64,000 nucleotides of DNA, from positions 165,480-229,479 of the forward strand of contig NZ_FOEF01000018.1 in the NCBI RefSeq assembly GCF_900110575.1, written 5' to 3'. Below, one piece after another: positions 52,682 through 61,230 of the stretch. Below the pieces are notes generated by a model. The model ran no database searches. It was given only the letters and a program-made list of their open reading frames with translations, and had not been told where the DNA came from. This DNA is from Amycolatopsis saalfeldensis. GTDB taxonomy: Bacteria; Actinomycetota; Actinomycetes; Mycobacteriales; Pseudonocardiaceae. Position 1 is the first letter of the stretch, and each line of letters starts with the position of its first letter. Position numbers and translations under genes: made by a program.

Positions 52682-54526
52682 TCAGAAGGCCGCCTCGTCC
52701 AGGTCCATCAGCGTGTTGTCGGCGGCCTCGACGATCGCGCGGCGCGCGGTCAGCTCCGGCAGCACGGACTTGGCGAAGAACGAGGCCACGGCGACCTTGC
52801 CCTCGTAGAACGGCACGTCCTTGGCCGACGCGCCGGCGTCCAGCTTGGCGATGGCCACCTCGGCGCCCTTGAGCAGCTGCCAGCCGACCAGCAGGTCGCC
52901 CACCGACATCAGCAGCCGCACGGTGTGCTGGCCGACCTTGTTGATGTTCTGCGGGTCTTCCTGCGACGCGGTCAGGTAGCCGATCAGCGAGCCGAGCATG
53001 CCCTGCGTGTCCTCGAGAGCCTGCTTCAGCAGCGCGCGCTCGTTCTTGAGCCGTCCGTTGCCTGCCTCGGCTTCGAGGAACTTCGTGATCTCGCCGGCCA
53101 CGTACGCGAGCGACTGGCCCTTGTCGCGGACGATCTTGCGGAAGAAGAAGTCCAGCGACTGGATCGCCGTGGTGCCCTCGTACAGCGAGTCGATCTTCGC
53201 GTCGCGGATGTACTGCTCGATGGGGTAGTCCTGCAGGAAGCCGGACCCGCCGAGGGTCTGCAGCGACTGCACGAGCTGCTCGGTCGCCCGCTCGGAGCCG
53301 ACGCCCTTGACGATCGGCAGCAGCAGGTCGTTGACGCCGTGCGCCAGCTTCAGCGAAGCCTCGTCGCCTTCGCCGGTCCACAGCTGGTCCTGGAACGACG
53401 CCGTGTACAGGTACACCGCGCGCAGGCCCTCCGCGTACGCCTTCTGCAGCATCAGCGAACGGCGGACGTCCGGGTGGTGCGTGATCGTGACGCGCGCCGC
53501 GGCCTTGTTCAGCATGTTCGGCAGGTCGGCGCCCTGCACGCGCTCCTTGGCGTAGTCGCGCGCGTTCAGGTAGCCGGTGGACAGCGTCGCGATGGCCTTG
53601 GTGCCGACCATCATCCGGGCGTACTCGATGACCTGGAACATCTGCGCGATGCCGTTGTGCACCTCACCCATCAGCCAGCCCTTGGCCGGGGTGCCGTGCT
53701 GGCCGAAGGTCAGCTCACAGGTGGTGGAGGCCTTGATGCCCATCTTGTGCTCGACGTTGGTGACGTAGGCGCCGTTGCGCTCGCCGAGCTCACCGGTCTT
53801 CGAGTCGAAGTGGTACTTCGGCACCAGGAAGAGCGAAAGGCCCTTCGTGCCGGGCTTGGTCTCGATGCCGGGACCCTCGGGCCGCGCCAGCACGAGATGC
53901 ATGATGTTCTCGCTCATGTCGTGCTCGGCGGAGGTGATGAACCGCTTCACGCCGTCGATGTGCCAGGAGCCGTCCTCCTGCTTGACCGCCTTGGTGCGGC
54001 CCGCGCCGACGTCGGAGCCGGCGTCCGGCTCGGTCAGCACCATCGTCGCGCCCCAGGCGCGGTCGATCATGATCTGCGCCCAGTGCTGCTGCTCTTCGGT
54101 GCCGTTGTTGTTCACGATCATCGCGAAGTTCGGGCCCGCCATGTACATGAACAGCGGGGCGTTCGCGCCGAGGATCAGCTCGGCCGCGGCCCACTGGACC
54201 GTCGGGGGGAGGCCGAAGCCGCCGAGGTCGTTGGTCAGCCCGAGTCGCCACCACTCGCCGTCCATCAGCTGCTGGTAGCTCTTCTTGAACGACTCGGGGA
54301 TCTTGACGCTGAACGTCTTGGGGTCGTACACCGGCGGGTTCCGGTCCGCATCGGCGTAGGACTCGGCCAGCGGGCCCGTGGCGAGCTTGTTCAGCTCGGA
54401 CAGCACCCCGCGCGCGGTCTCCTCGTCCGATTCGGCGAGCACGCCCTTGCCGAGGCGCTCCTGTACGCCGAGCACCTCGAAGAGGTTGAACTCCAGGTCT
54501 CGGACGTTGCTCTTGTAGTGGCCCAT
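52682..54526 (-). CDS. fadE5: Acyl-CoA dehydrogenase, FadE5-type
   Basis: A 614-residue acyl-CoA dehydrogenase highly similar to mycobacterial FadE5 (Rv0244c), which catalyses the first, FAD-dependent step of beta-oxidation for short- to long-chain acyl-CoAs. Matching segments are MGHYKSNVRDLEFNLFEVLG at the N-terminus, the FAD region MVLTEPDAGSDVGAGRTKAV, HHPDVRRSLMLQKAYAEGLRA and the terminal NTLMDLDEAAF. Length agrees with the family (about 610). It lies 39 kb from fadA2/fabG4/htdX, though in mycobacteria these genes are adjacent. Two operator-like TTACTCG/TTACCTAC sites lie 49-86 bp upstream of the start and resemble those before the fatty-acid genes. Confidence 0.94.
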   Translation of the reverse strand: MGHYKSNVRDLEFNLFEVLGVQERLGKGVLAESDEETARGVLSELNKLATGPLAESYADADRNPPVYDPKTFSVKIPESFKKSYQQLMDGEWWRLGLTNDLGGFGLPPTVQWAAAELILGANAPLFMYMAGPNFAMIVNNNGTEEQQHWAQIMIDRAWGATMVLTEPDAGSDVGAGRTKAVKQEDGSWHIDGVKRFITSAEHDMSENIMHLVLARPEGPGIETKPGTKGLSLFLVPKYHFDSKTGELGERNGAYVTNVEHKMGIKASTTCELTFGQHGTPAKGWLMGEVHNGIAQMFQVIEYARMMVGTKAIATLSTGYLNARDYAKERVQGADLPNMLNKAAARVTITHHPDVRRSLMLQKAYAEGLRAVYLYTASFQDQLWTGEGDEASLKLAHGVNDLLLPIVKGVGSERATEQLVQSLQTLGGSGFLQDYPIEQYIRDAKIDSLYEGTTAIQSLDFFFRKIVRDKGQSLAYVAGEITKFLEAEAGNGRLKNERALLKQALEDTQGMLGSLIGYLTASQEDPQNINKVGQHTVRLLMSVGDLLVGWQLLKGAEVAIAKLDAGASAKDVPFYEGKVAVASFFAKSVLPELTARRAIVEAADNTLMDLDEAAF

Positions 54527-54574
54527 GTCGTCACTCCGTTTTGTGTTCGGCTTTCCGGCCGGGCGCAGGTTCCC

Positions 54575-54612
54575 TTACTCGCCGGTAACTTCAGGATATT
54601 ACCTACGAGTAA
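54575..54612. promoter_or_regulatory. Two operator-like sites upstream of fadE5
   Basis: TTACTCGCCGGTAA (54575-54588) and TTACCTACGAGTAA (54599-54612) are near reverse complements of each other: TTACTCG-x-x-GGTAA against its mirror image. The TTACCTAC half is shared with 16866 upstream of tetR/SCP2, and ACCTACT with 13902 upstream of fadA2/fabG4. They probably bind the same TetR-family regulator. Confidence 0.6.
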
Positions 54613-54685
54613 CGCCGGGCAAGCGAAACCCCGCCTTCAGGGGCGGAATTCAGCCGAAAAACCCACATCCACCTGGACGACAAGG

Positions 54686-55474
54686 TCAGGGGGTGCCGCG
54701 CGCCACGGCGGGCTGGGCGGCCGCGGGATTGTGCTCGTCGTCCGCGCGCGGGATCAGGATGCCGCTGCGGAACGCGATGGTCACGGCGTGTGTCCGGTCC
54801 CGCGCGGAAAGCTTGCGCAGGATGCTCTTCACGTGCGTCCGGACCGTCTCCACGGACAGGAACAGCAGCTTCGCGATCGCCGAGTTCTCCAGTCCTTCGG
54901 CCACGAGCTGCAGCACCTGGTACTCGCGGCGCGAAAGCGGCATCGCGCCCTTCGGCTGGGCCAGGTGGTCCGCGGCCGGCGCCGCTCTGGGCGACGGCTG
55001 GCGTTTCGGTCTGGCGGTGAGCGCCGCCAGCGTCGGGTCGATGTAACGACGGTCGGAGTGCGCGCGCCGGATGGCCTCCGCGAGCCGGCGCGGGTCCACC
55101 GAGCGCGGCACGATCGCGTGCGCGCCCGCGCCGATCGCGGTCGCCAGGTACTGCTGCGTCCGGTTGGCGTCGCGGACCAGCACGACCAGCAGCAACGCCG
55201 GATCGCCCGAGGCCAGCAGCTTGGTGAGGTGGCAGTTGGGGTCCAGCGCCGAGTCGAGGATGACGACGTCGGGGCGCACCTGCTCGCACAGCTGGAGCGC
55301 GGAGTGGTGGCTCGCCGCCTGGCCCGCCCAGTGCAGGCCGGGGCTGCGGTGCACCATCGCGGCCAGGCCCTCGCGGAAGATCGGAACGGGATCGACCACG
55401 GCGACCCCGAGGCTGCGGCTCGCGCCGGGCTGCCCCGGCATGGCGGTCGGTCGGTGGGGCTCGATGCCGCGCAT
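54686..55474 (-). CDS. LuxR/NarL-type regulator with degenerate receiver domain
   Basis: A 262-residue protein. Residues 20-130 look like a response-regulator receiver, but the usual acidic pair is reduced (VVDPVPIFREGL instead of a VDD-type start) and the conserved lysine of the LKD segment is replaced (AIVPRS); the phospho-acceptor aspartate is still present in VVILDSALDP. Residues about 195-255 are a LuxR-type HTH (LSRREYQVLQLVAEGLENSAIAKLL and SVETVRTHVKSILRKL). It is therefore probably a phosphorylation-independent, atypical regulator. The ATG at 55474 has GGAGG at the right distance. No sensor kinase is nearby. Confidence 0.82.
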   Translation of the reverse strand: MRGIEPHRPTAMPGQPGASRSLGVAVVDPVPIFREGLAAMVHRSPGLHWAGQAASHHSALQLCEQVRPDVVILDSALDPNCHLTKLLASGDPALLLVVLVRDANRTQQYLATAIGAGAHAIVPRSVDPRRLAEAIRRAHSDRRYIDPTLAALTARPKRQPSPRAAPAADHLAQPKGAMPLSRREYQVLQLVAEGLENSAIAKLLFLSVETVRTHVKSILRKLSARDRTHAVTIAFRSGILIPRADDEHNPAAAQPAVARGTP

Positions 55475-55738
55475 CTCGGGCCTCCGTACTCCAGGTCGTC
55501 CCCGGGTAGCCGGACTGTGTGGCACGCCCCCCGGCGCGCCGTCCGGCACCACCCGGTCTCCCCTGCTGGGACCGGACGGGAACGACACCTTGTCTCTGAT
55601 TCGAGTACCCCGTAGGCGTCTCGTGACGCGGTTTCCCCCTCATGGCCGTATCGGCCGGTCGCAGCAAACTCTCCGTAGAAAAGCGGCTGTGATCAGGGGC
55701 TATTCGACGACCTCAGGACGAGGTCGTTCGACCGACTG
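55475..55738. other. Intergenic region upstream of the LuxR-type gene
   Basis: About 260 bases with no gene. Near 55707-55727 there is a stem ACGACCTC / GAGGTCGT around a 5-base loop at the 3' end of the convergent mug gene, possibly a weak terminator. The rest should carry the promoter of the LuxR-type gene on the minus strand; no clear -10/-35 pattern is visible. Confidence 0.5.
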
Positions 55739-56317
55739 CTACTGAGGGTGTAACCCGTTGGATGGACGCTCGGTAACAAGCTGTGCACGGAGCGCGGCAA
55801 ACTCCTCGGCCAGTCCGGCAGGCGTCCAATGGGCGTTGAGGCCGCTCGGGTTGGGCAGTGCCCACACGTTCGTCGCCCCGATCATGCCTGCTTGAGGCCC
55901 GACCCGGGCCTTCGACTCGCCGAACGCGAGGCGATAAGCCGTGATGCCCAGTACGGCCAGCCAGCGCGGTTTCGCCTGCCGGACCTTCGCGACGAGGGCC
56001 TGGCCGCCGTCGCGCAACTCGTCGTCGTCCAGCTCGTCCGCCCGCGCGGTGGCCCGGTCCACGACGTTGGTGACGCCGAGCTTCAGCGCGAGGAGTTCGT
56101 GCTGTTCGCTCGGGTCGAACTGCCGCGGTGTGAAGCCGCTGCGGTGCAGAGCGGGCCAGAACCGGTTGCCGGGCCGTGCGAAGTGCACGCCGAGCACGGC
56201 GGAGTAGAGGCTCGGGTTGATGCCGCAGAACAGCACGTCGAGACCGGGCGCCAGCACGTCCGGCACGGTCGTGCCATACGCGGCGGCGAGCTGCTCCTTC
56301 GTCGGCCGGGTGCTCAT
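55739..56317 (-). CDS. mug: Mismatch-specific DNA glycosylase (Mug/TDG-type)
   Basis: A 192-residue G:T/U mismatch-specific DNA glycosylase of the Mug family, which removes uracil or thymine from mismatches in base-excision repair. The active motif GINPSLYSAVLGVHFARPGNRFW (catalytic asparagine) is at residues about 32-54, and the second loop NPSGLNAHWT is near residue 155. The ATG giving MSTRPTKEQ has a normal site; the 86 codons upstream in frame are not family-like and overlap the methyltransferase pseudogene. It is divergent from that pseudogene. Confidence 0.9.
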   Translation of the reverse strand: MSTRPTKEQLAAAYGTTVPDVLAPGLDVLFCGINPSLYSAVLGVHFARPGNRFWPALHRSGFTPRQFDPSEQHELLALKLGVTNVVDRATARADELDDDELRDGGQALVAKVRQAKPRWLAVLGITAYRLAFGESKARVGPQAGMIGATNVWALPNPSGLNAHWTPAGLAEEFAALRAQLVTERPSNGLHPQ

Positions 56318-56345
56318 CCGCCCAGTCTCCGGCACGCTGGGCGCC

Positions 56346-56814
56346 ATGGGTGTCACGGCCGACGGTTGCCCGGTGGAGGTCCCGCCGGTGGCGCTGGGCC
56401 ACCGGGTCGTCGCGGTGGACGACTCACCGGAGATGCTCGCGCACGTGCGCGGGGCCGAGACGGTCTGCGCGCGGATCGGCGACCTGCGGCTGGGTCGGCG
56501 GTTCGACGTCGTGCTGCTCGGCAGCCACCTGCTCAACACCCCTGACCCGGCGCAGGCGCGGGCACTGCTGGCCACGGCCCGGCGACGTGGCCGTCGCCCT
56601 GGAGGACGTCGCCCGCGACGGTGACTTGCTGTCCGCGGCCGTCCGGTACCGCGTCGGCGGTGAGGCTTGGCGGCAGGAATTCACCTGCCGCCGGCTGTCT
56701 TCCGAAGCGCTCGGCGAGGTCCTGACCTCGGCCGATCTGATCTTCGACCGGTGGGTGACCGCTGACCGGGACTGGTTCTCCGCACACGGGGTAGCGAAGC
56801 CGCCACCAGGCTAG
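56346..56814 (+). pseudogene. Class I SAM-methyltransferase remnant (truncated, frameshifted)
   Basis: Two frames together resemble part of a methyltransferase that checks or sets a self-modification. The first frame (from 56346) reads LGHRVVAVDDSPEMLAHVRGAE and RFDVVLLGSHLLNTPDP, the latter half of a Rossmann fold. The second frame, one base ahead from about 56585, reads DVAVALEDVARDGDLLSAAVRYRVG and RRLSSEALGEVL. The glycine-rich SAM motif before GHRV is missing, and about 25 residues between the two parts are gone with a frame change. It is therefore a broken gene: N-terminal loss plus internal deletion and frameshift. Confidence 0.65.
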
Positions 56815-56860
56815 GTAGCCTGTGTGATCTCTCGCACAACGACGTCGGAGCGGAGGCCAC

Positions 56861-57037
56861 GTGCCGGTTTCGCTCGTTCTCGGGCTGGTGGCCCTGGTCA
56901 TCGCCGTCGCCGCGCTGATCGTGGTCCTGGAGGACCGGCGCGCCGCCAAGCGGGCGGCGCTGCGGCGCAAGGCCCGCTTAGCGCGCCTGGGCGAGGTCGA
57001 CCCGCTCGCGCCGGGCCGTCTGCGCGTGGACCGCTGA
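56861..57037 (+). CDS. Small single-span membrane protein
   Basis: A 58-residue ORF with a GTG start, GGAGG four bases upstream, one N-terminal transmembrane helix (VLGLVALVIAVAALIVVLE) and a basic C-terminus (RRAAKRAALRRKARLARLG). Typical of small, uncharacterised bacterial membrane proteins. Its last 60 bases overlap the 3' end of the convergent VanZ gene. It is too short for common gene callers and may be expressed on its own. No homology can be assigned from sequence alone. Confidence 0.5.
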   Translation: MPVSLVLGLVALVIAVAALIVVLEDRRAAKRAALRRKARLARLGEVDPLAPGRLRVDR

Positions 57038-57619
57038 AGGAACGGCGCGCAGGGCGAGCAGCAGGGCCGCGAAGAGCCAGCCGACGCCGGCGCCGAACGT
57101 GTTGGTCATGATGTCGTCGACGTCGAAAATGCGGTAGACGAACGGCGCGGTGCCGAAATTCGCGGTGAGCTGCGTGATCTCGATGGCGAGTGAGGCCGCG
57201 GCGCCGATCGCCAGCGTCCCGACCAGCCCGCGGCGCCACAGGATCCGCGCGAACACCCCCAGCGGCACGAACAGCAGCACGTTCAGCGCGACCTGCTGGA
57301 AGGTCTGCGTGGTGAACCAGTGCGACGCCGACAGGCCGTGCTTGAGCAGCTCACTGTGGATGTCGCTGATCCACTGGAACGGCCGCAACTGCACGGTCTG
57401 CTCGAGCCGCCGGCTGTGCGGCCCGGGCAGCGGCAGGAACACGACGGCGAGCGCCATGCACGCGTAGAACACGACGGCGGCCGTGGTCACCAGCCCGCGC
57501 ACCCGCGGTCGCCCGTAGCGGGCGAACTGCAGCACCAGCTGCGGGACGAGGACCGTCGCCCACACCGCGAGGAAACCGATGAGGCCGTACTGCAGGGCCG
57601 TGACCTGTGCGTTCGTCAT
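56978..57619 (-). CDS. VanZ-family membrane protein
   Basis: A 213-residue protein with about five transmembrane segments and the VanZ family signature at the C-terminal end: EITQLTANFGTAPFVYRIFDVDDIMTNTFGAGVGW. In enterococci VanZ gives low-level teicoplanin resistance; in other bacteria family members are common and of unknown function. A tiny membrane-protein gene lies 90 bases upstream on the same strand. Its 3' end overlaps the end of the convergent 58-residue ORF at 56861-57037. Confidence 0.87.
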   Translation of the reverse strand: MTNAQVTALQYGLIGFLAVWATVLVPQLVLQFARYGRPRVRGLVTTAAVVFYACMALAVVFLPLPGPHSRRLEQTVQLRPFQWISDIHSELLKHGLSASHWFTTQTFQQVALNVLLFVPLGVFARILWRRGLVGTLAIGAAASLAIEITQLTANFGTAPFVYRIFDVDDIMTNTFGAGVGWLFAALLLALRAVPSAVHAQTARRERVDLAQAR

Positions 57620-57709
57620 GGCTTGAACGTTATGGATCTTGGGGCCCGGTCACTTCGGTCGAAGAGCCGGGCGCTTTTGCCGGGGGTCGGCCATCTGGCC
57701 GAGGCGGCG

Positions 57710-57847
57710 TTAAGCCGATCGGCCAGGCTCTTCCTCGCGGTCGCGCTCCCGGTCTTCGGCCCGCTCGGCCCGCCACGCACTGAAGACCGTCCCGCCCACC
57801 AGGATCCCGACAACCACGATCACGAGCAGGACGATCTGCAGTTCCAT
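57710..57847 (-). CDS. Small single-span membrane protein
   Basis: A 45-residue ORF with an ATG, a GGGGGA site just upstream, one transmembrane helix (LQIVLLVIVVVGILVGGTVF) and an acidic/basic C-terminal tail (AERAEDRERDREEEP). Not found by standard length cut-offs. It lies 90 bases before the VanZ gene on the same strand, so it may be its upstream partner. No family is recognised. Confidence 0.55.
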   Translation of the reverse strand: MELQIVLLVIVVVGILVGGTVFSAWRAERAEDRERDREEEPGRSA

Positions 57848-58548
57848 CTGTTCCCCCGGGTGCGTTTTCGCGATGCGGCGTCCGGGTCATCGGTTCGGCT
57901 GGGGCGGGTGTTACGGCTGTGGCCGCCGTGTTCATGGGGCAGGGGTTGGTCGGTGGTGGTGCTTTTGTCCTGGGCTTCTGTTGGACCGGCCGTTGGAGTG
58001 CTCCGGTCGGTTGCGCCGAACTGTCGCGGTCGGACGGTCGCACCTCGGTCGTGCCGAGCTGTTGCGTTGCCGTGAGCTGTCGGCGGGCCGCCTCCATCGC
58101 TTGTGGTGCTGCCACCTTGCCGCGCCTCGTTGCTTGGCGCCTCGCTCTTGGTCAGGCGCGCCTTCCTCGTGTCTCGCGACGCCGGTTCCGGCTGTCGCAC
58201 TGCCTGCCGCGCTGGCGCGCCACCCCAGCTCAGTGCCACCGCACTGCCGCCGACCGCACCTCCGCGACAACCCCGCCACGCGCCGCCTCAGCCTCGCTCC
58301 ACAACCCGTTCCGCCCGCCGTCCCAGCTCCACGCGACTCCGCCCGACTAGCCAACTCCCGCTCAACAGCCGATCCCCACGCAACAAGCGCACCCTGTGCC
58401 CGGACGTCGCAAGGTCGAGTTGTCCACAATGAGGCCCAGGCTGTGGACAACTCGGAAGCAAAGAGGTGACCCGCCGTCAGGTGGACGCATGAGTAACTGT
58501 TACCCGAAGTACTAGAAATCCCCGCCACCAGCACTTACGCTCGGGATC
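57848..58548. other. Gene-free, strand-asymmetric region
   Basis: About 700 bases without a convincing gene. The first part has T-G-rich plus-strand sequence, while 58100-58400 is strikingly pyrimidine-rich on the plus strand (many C and few G). At 58417-58453 a perfect 12-bp inverted repeat GAGTTGTCCACA / TGTGGACAACTC with a 13-base loop contains two DnaA-box-like 9-mers. The long open frames here give low-complexity products and are rejected. Confidence 0.65.
58417..58453. repeat. Perfect 12-bp inverted repeat with two DnaA-box-like 9-mers
   Basis: GAGTTGTCCACA and TGTGGACAACTC are exact reverse complements, separated by 13 bases. Each contains a TTGTCCACA 9-mer. Similar inverted pairs occur at 3653-3675 and 47145-47174, always in non-coding DNA. 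Confidence 0.65.
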
Positions 58549-59340
58549 ATGGACGACGTCGTCTACACGCGGGTTGGCGAAGGCGCGCCGTTGGTGCTGA
58601 TCCACGGGGTCGGGCATCGGCGGCAGGCGTGGGATCCCGTCGTGCCGTTGCTGGCGCCGCACCGGGACGTGATCGCGGTTGACCTGCCCGGGTTCGGGGA
58701 GTCGCCGCATCGGGATGGGGCGTACGGGATCGAGCCGGCGCTCGAGACGTTCGCGCGGCTGTTCCGGCGGCTCGGGATCGAAAAGCCGCACGTCGCGGGG
58801 AATTCGCTCGGCGGGCTGCTGTCCCTCGCGCTCGGGGAGGCCGGGCTGGTGCGCAGCGTGACCGCGCTGTCGCCCGCCGGGTTGTGGACGGCGTGGCAGC
58901 AGCACTACGCGCTGACCGTCCTGCGCACCCTGCACACGCTTGCGCGGCACACACCCGAGCGGCGCGTCCGACAGCTCGCCACCACGGCCGCGGGCCGGAA
59001 GGCGCTCACCGGTTTGATCTACGCCAACCCCGCGGTGCTCACGCCGCAAGTGGTTGTCGACGACGTCCGCGCGCTCGGCCGCGCCGAAGGGTTCCTGCCG
59101 ACACTCGCCCAGGCCAAGGGCGGTTTCCACTTCACCGGGCCGGTCCGCGACGACGTCCCGGTCACCATCGCGTGGGCCGAGCGCGACCGCGTGCTCGCGC
59201 GCCCCAAAGCGGAAGCGCTCAAGGCCGTCGCTCCCCAGTCTCGCCTGATCACGCTGCGCGGTTGCGGGCACGTGCCCATGAGCGACGCGCCGGACGTCGT
59301 CGCGCGCGTGCTGCTCGACGGCAGCGCCAACGCCGGGTGA
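58549..59340 (+). CDS. Alpha/beta hydrolase
   Basis: A 263-residue alpha/beta-hydrolase fold enzyme. The oxyanion strand is LVLIHGVGHRRQAWD, the nucleophile elbow is GNSLGG (serine at about residue 86), the acid is in IAWAERDRVL, and the catalytic histidine is in RGCGHVPMSDAP. The fold is used by esterases, lipases, dehalogenases and C-C hydrolases; the substrate cannot be told. It has no signal peptide and is likely cytoplasmic. Start at ATG 58549. It is followed by the secreted 5'-nucleotidase gene after 108 bases with its own promoter space. Confidence 0.88.
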   Translation: MDDVVYTRVGEGAPLVLIHGVGHRRQAWDPVVPLLAPHRDVIAVDLPGFGESPHRDGAYGIEPALETFARLFRRLGIEKPHVAGNSLGGLLSLALGEAGLVRSVTALSPAGLWTAWQQHYALTVLRTLHTLARHTPERRVRQLATTAAGRKALTGLIYANPAVLTPQVVVDDVRALGRAEGFLPTLAQAKGGFHFTGPVRDDVPVTIAWAERDRVLARPKAEALKAVAPQSRLITLRGCGHVPMSDAPDVVARVLLDGSANAG

Positions 59341-59448
59341 CATTTCCCTATCGCCCTCCCTTTTCCTCTGGTGACGACCCTCCTCTTTGGGCAGACTGCG
59401 ACGCCGTGCGCCCGTTTAGGGGACATCGGGCGCGAAACCGGAGGAAAC

Positions 59449-61137
59449 ATGAGGCTCTTCACCCGGCTCGCGGTCACCGCCGCGGCCGCACTGGCGACGG
59501 TGGCCGTCACGAGCGCACCCGCGTCGGCGGCCCAGACCACGGACGTCCGGATCATCACGTTCAACGACCTGCACGGAAACCTCGAGCCGCCCGCCGGTTC
59601 GAGCGGCCGCGTGACGCAGTCGGATGGCTCCACTGTGGACGCGGGTGGCGCCGCGTACCTGGCGACGCACGTGAAGCAGCTGCAGTCGCAGGTCCGCAAC
59701 TCGATGGTGCTTTCCGCGGGTGACAACGTCGGCGCGTCGCCGGTGGTGTCCGCGCTGTTCCACGACGAGCCGACCATCGACTTCCTCAACATGCTCGGCG
59801 TCAAGGCGTCCGTGGTGGGCAACCACGAGTTCGACGAGGGCTACCAGGAACTGCTGCGCATGCAGTTCGGCGGCTGCAACAAGACCGACGGCTGCCAGTT
59901 CCGCAGTTCCTTCGACGGCGCGAAGTTCCCGTTCCTCGGGTCCAATGTGTACTTCACCAACGGCCTGCCCGCGCTGCTGCCGTTCACCGTCCAGTTCTCC
60001 GGCGGCGTGCCGATCGGGGTCATCGGCGCCACGCTGAAGGACCTGCCCACCGTCGTCACGCCGGAGGCCATCAAGGGCCTGAAGTTCGGCGACGAGGTGC
60101 AGGCCATCAACCGCACCGCGAACCTGCTCGACGCGCTCGGCATCAAGGCCCAGGTCGTACTCCTGCACCAGGGCGACAGCACCGAGGTCAACTCCGGGCC
60201 GAACGACTGCAAGCTCCAGGCGGACGGCCCCGCCGCGACCATCGCGAAGAACGTCAGCCCCAAGGTCGACGCCATCTTCACCGGGCACAGCCACCAGCAG
60301 TACAACTGCGTGATCAACGACCCCGCCGGCCAGCCGCGCGCGGTGCTGCAGGGCGCGTCGTTCGGGCGGCTGCTGTCCGTCCTCGACGTGAAGATCGACC
60401 TGCGCACCCGCGACGTCGTGCGGTCGCAGAGCAAGGCGCACAACGAGATCGTCACCCGTGACGTCACGCCGGACCCGGCCGTGGCCAAGCTCGTCGACGA
60501 GGCCAAGACCAAGTCCGCCCCGATCGCGAACAAGCAGGTCGGCACCATCACCGCGGACCTCAAGGCGGCCGGCGCGGCTTCGGGCGAGTCGACGCTCGGC
60601 GACGTCATCGCCGACGCGCAGCTCGAAGGCACCAAAGCCAACAACGCGCAGATCGCCATCACCAACCCCGGCGGCATCCGCGCGGACCTGAACTACGCGT
60701 CGTCGCCGAACGGCGAGGGCGACGGCGTGGTCACCTACGGCGAGGCGTTCACCGTGCAGCCGTTCGCGAACATCATGCAGACGATCACGCTCACCGGCGC
60801 GAACCTGAAGAACGTGCTGGAGCAGCAGTGGGGTCAGCCGGGTGGGACCAAGATCCTGCAGATCTCGAGCACGCTGCACTACACGTACTCGGCGTCGGCG
60901 CCGGTCGGCTCGCGCATCTCGAACCTCACCGTGAACGGCACGCCGGTGGACCCGGCCGCGACGTTCCGCGTGTCGGTGAACAACTTCCTCGCCGCCGGCG
61001 GTGACGGGTTCACCGAGTTCACCAAGGGCACCGACCTGGCGGGCGGCCCCGTCGACCTGGACGCGCTGATCGCCTACCTCGGCGCGCACCCGGGCGTCGC
61101 GCCGCCGCCGGCGGACCGGATCACGGTCACGCCGTAG
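59449..61137 (+). CDS. Secreted bifunctional metallophosphatase/5'-nucleotidase
   Basis: A 562-residue exported protein. Residues 1-28 are a signal peptide ending at ASA-A. The metallophosphoesterase core has the metal-ligand motifs FNDLHGNLE, SAGDNVGASP, GNHEFDEG and FTGHSHQQY. The C-terminal part is the 5'-nucleotidase substrate-binding domain with ITNPGGIRADL and GEAFTVQPFANIMQTI. It should hydrolyse extracellular 5'-nucleotides to nucleosides and phosphate for scavenging. Start at ATG 59449 with GGAGG upstream; the open frame before it is non-coding. A strong terminator follows the stop. Confidence 0.92.
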   Translation: MRLFTRLAVTAAAALATVAVTSAPASAAQTTDVRIITFNDLHGNLEPPAGSSGRVTQSDGSTVDAGGAAYLATHVKQLQSQVRNSMVLSAGDNVGASPVVSALFHDEPTIDFLNMLGVKASVVGNHEFDEGYQELLRMQFGGCNKTDGCQFRSSFDGAKFPFLGSNVYFTNGLPALLPFTVQFSGGVPIGVIGATLKDLPTVVTPEAIKGLKFGDEVQAINRTANLLDALGIKAQVVLLHQGDSTEVNSGPNDCKLQADGPAATIAKNVSPKVDAIFTGHSHQQYNCVINDPAGQPRAVLQGASFGRLLSVLDVKIDLRTRDVVRSQSKAHNEIVTRDVTPDPAVAKLVDEAKTKSAPIANKQVGTITADLKAAGAASGESTLGDVIADAQLEGTKANNAQIAITNPGGIRADLNYASSPNGEGDGVVTYGEAFTVQPFANIMQTITLTGANLKNVLEQQWGQPGGTKILQISSTLHYTYSASAPVGSRISNLTVNGTPVDPAATFRVSVNNFLAAGGDGFTEFTKGTDLAGGPVDLDALIAYLGAHPGVAPPPADRITVTP

Positions 61138-61149
61138 TTTCGCGATTCA

Positions 61150-61188
61150 CGGGAGCCCCGCCTCGGCACGCCCGAGGCGGGGCTCCCG
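61150..61188 (+). terminator. Rho-independent terminator after 5'-nucleotidase gene
   Basis: A perfect 17-bp stem CGGGAGCCCCGCCTCGG / CCGAGGCGGGGCTCCCG with a 5-base loop, followed by TTT, 12 bases after the stop codon. Confidence 0.9.
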
Positions 61189-61230
61189 TTTGTCCAAGAC
61201 AACCGCGGCGCGGTCGGCGACGATGGAGCC

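Noticed and set aside
57820..58350. Open frames on both strands in the gene-free region
   Set aside because: Products are low-complexity, with no ribosome site, domain or sensible codon pattern.
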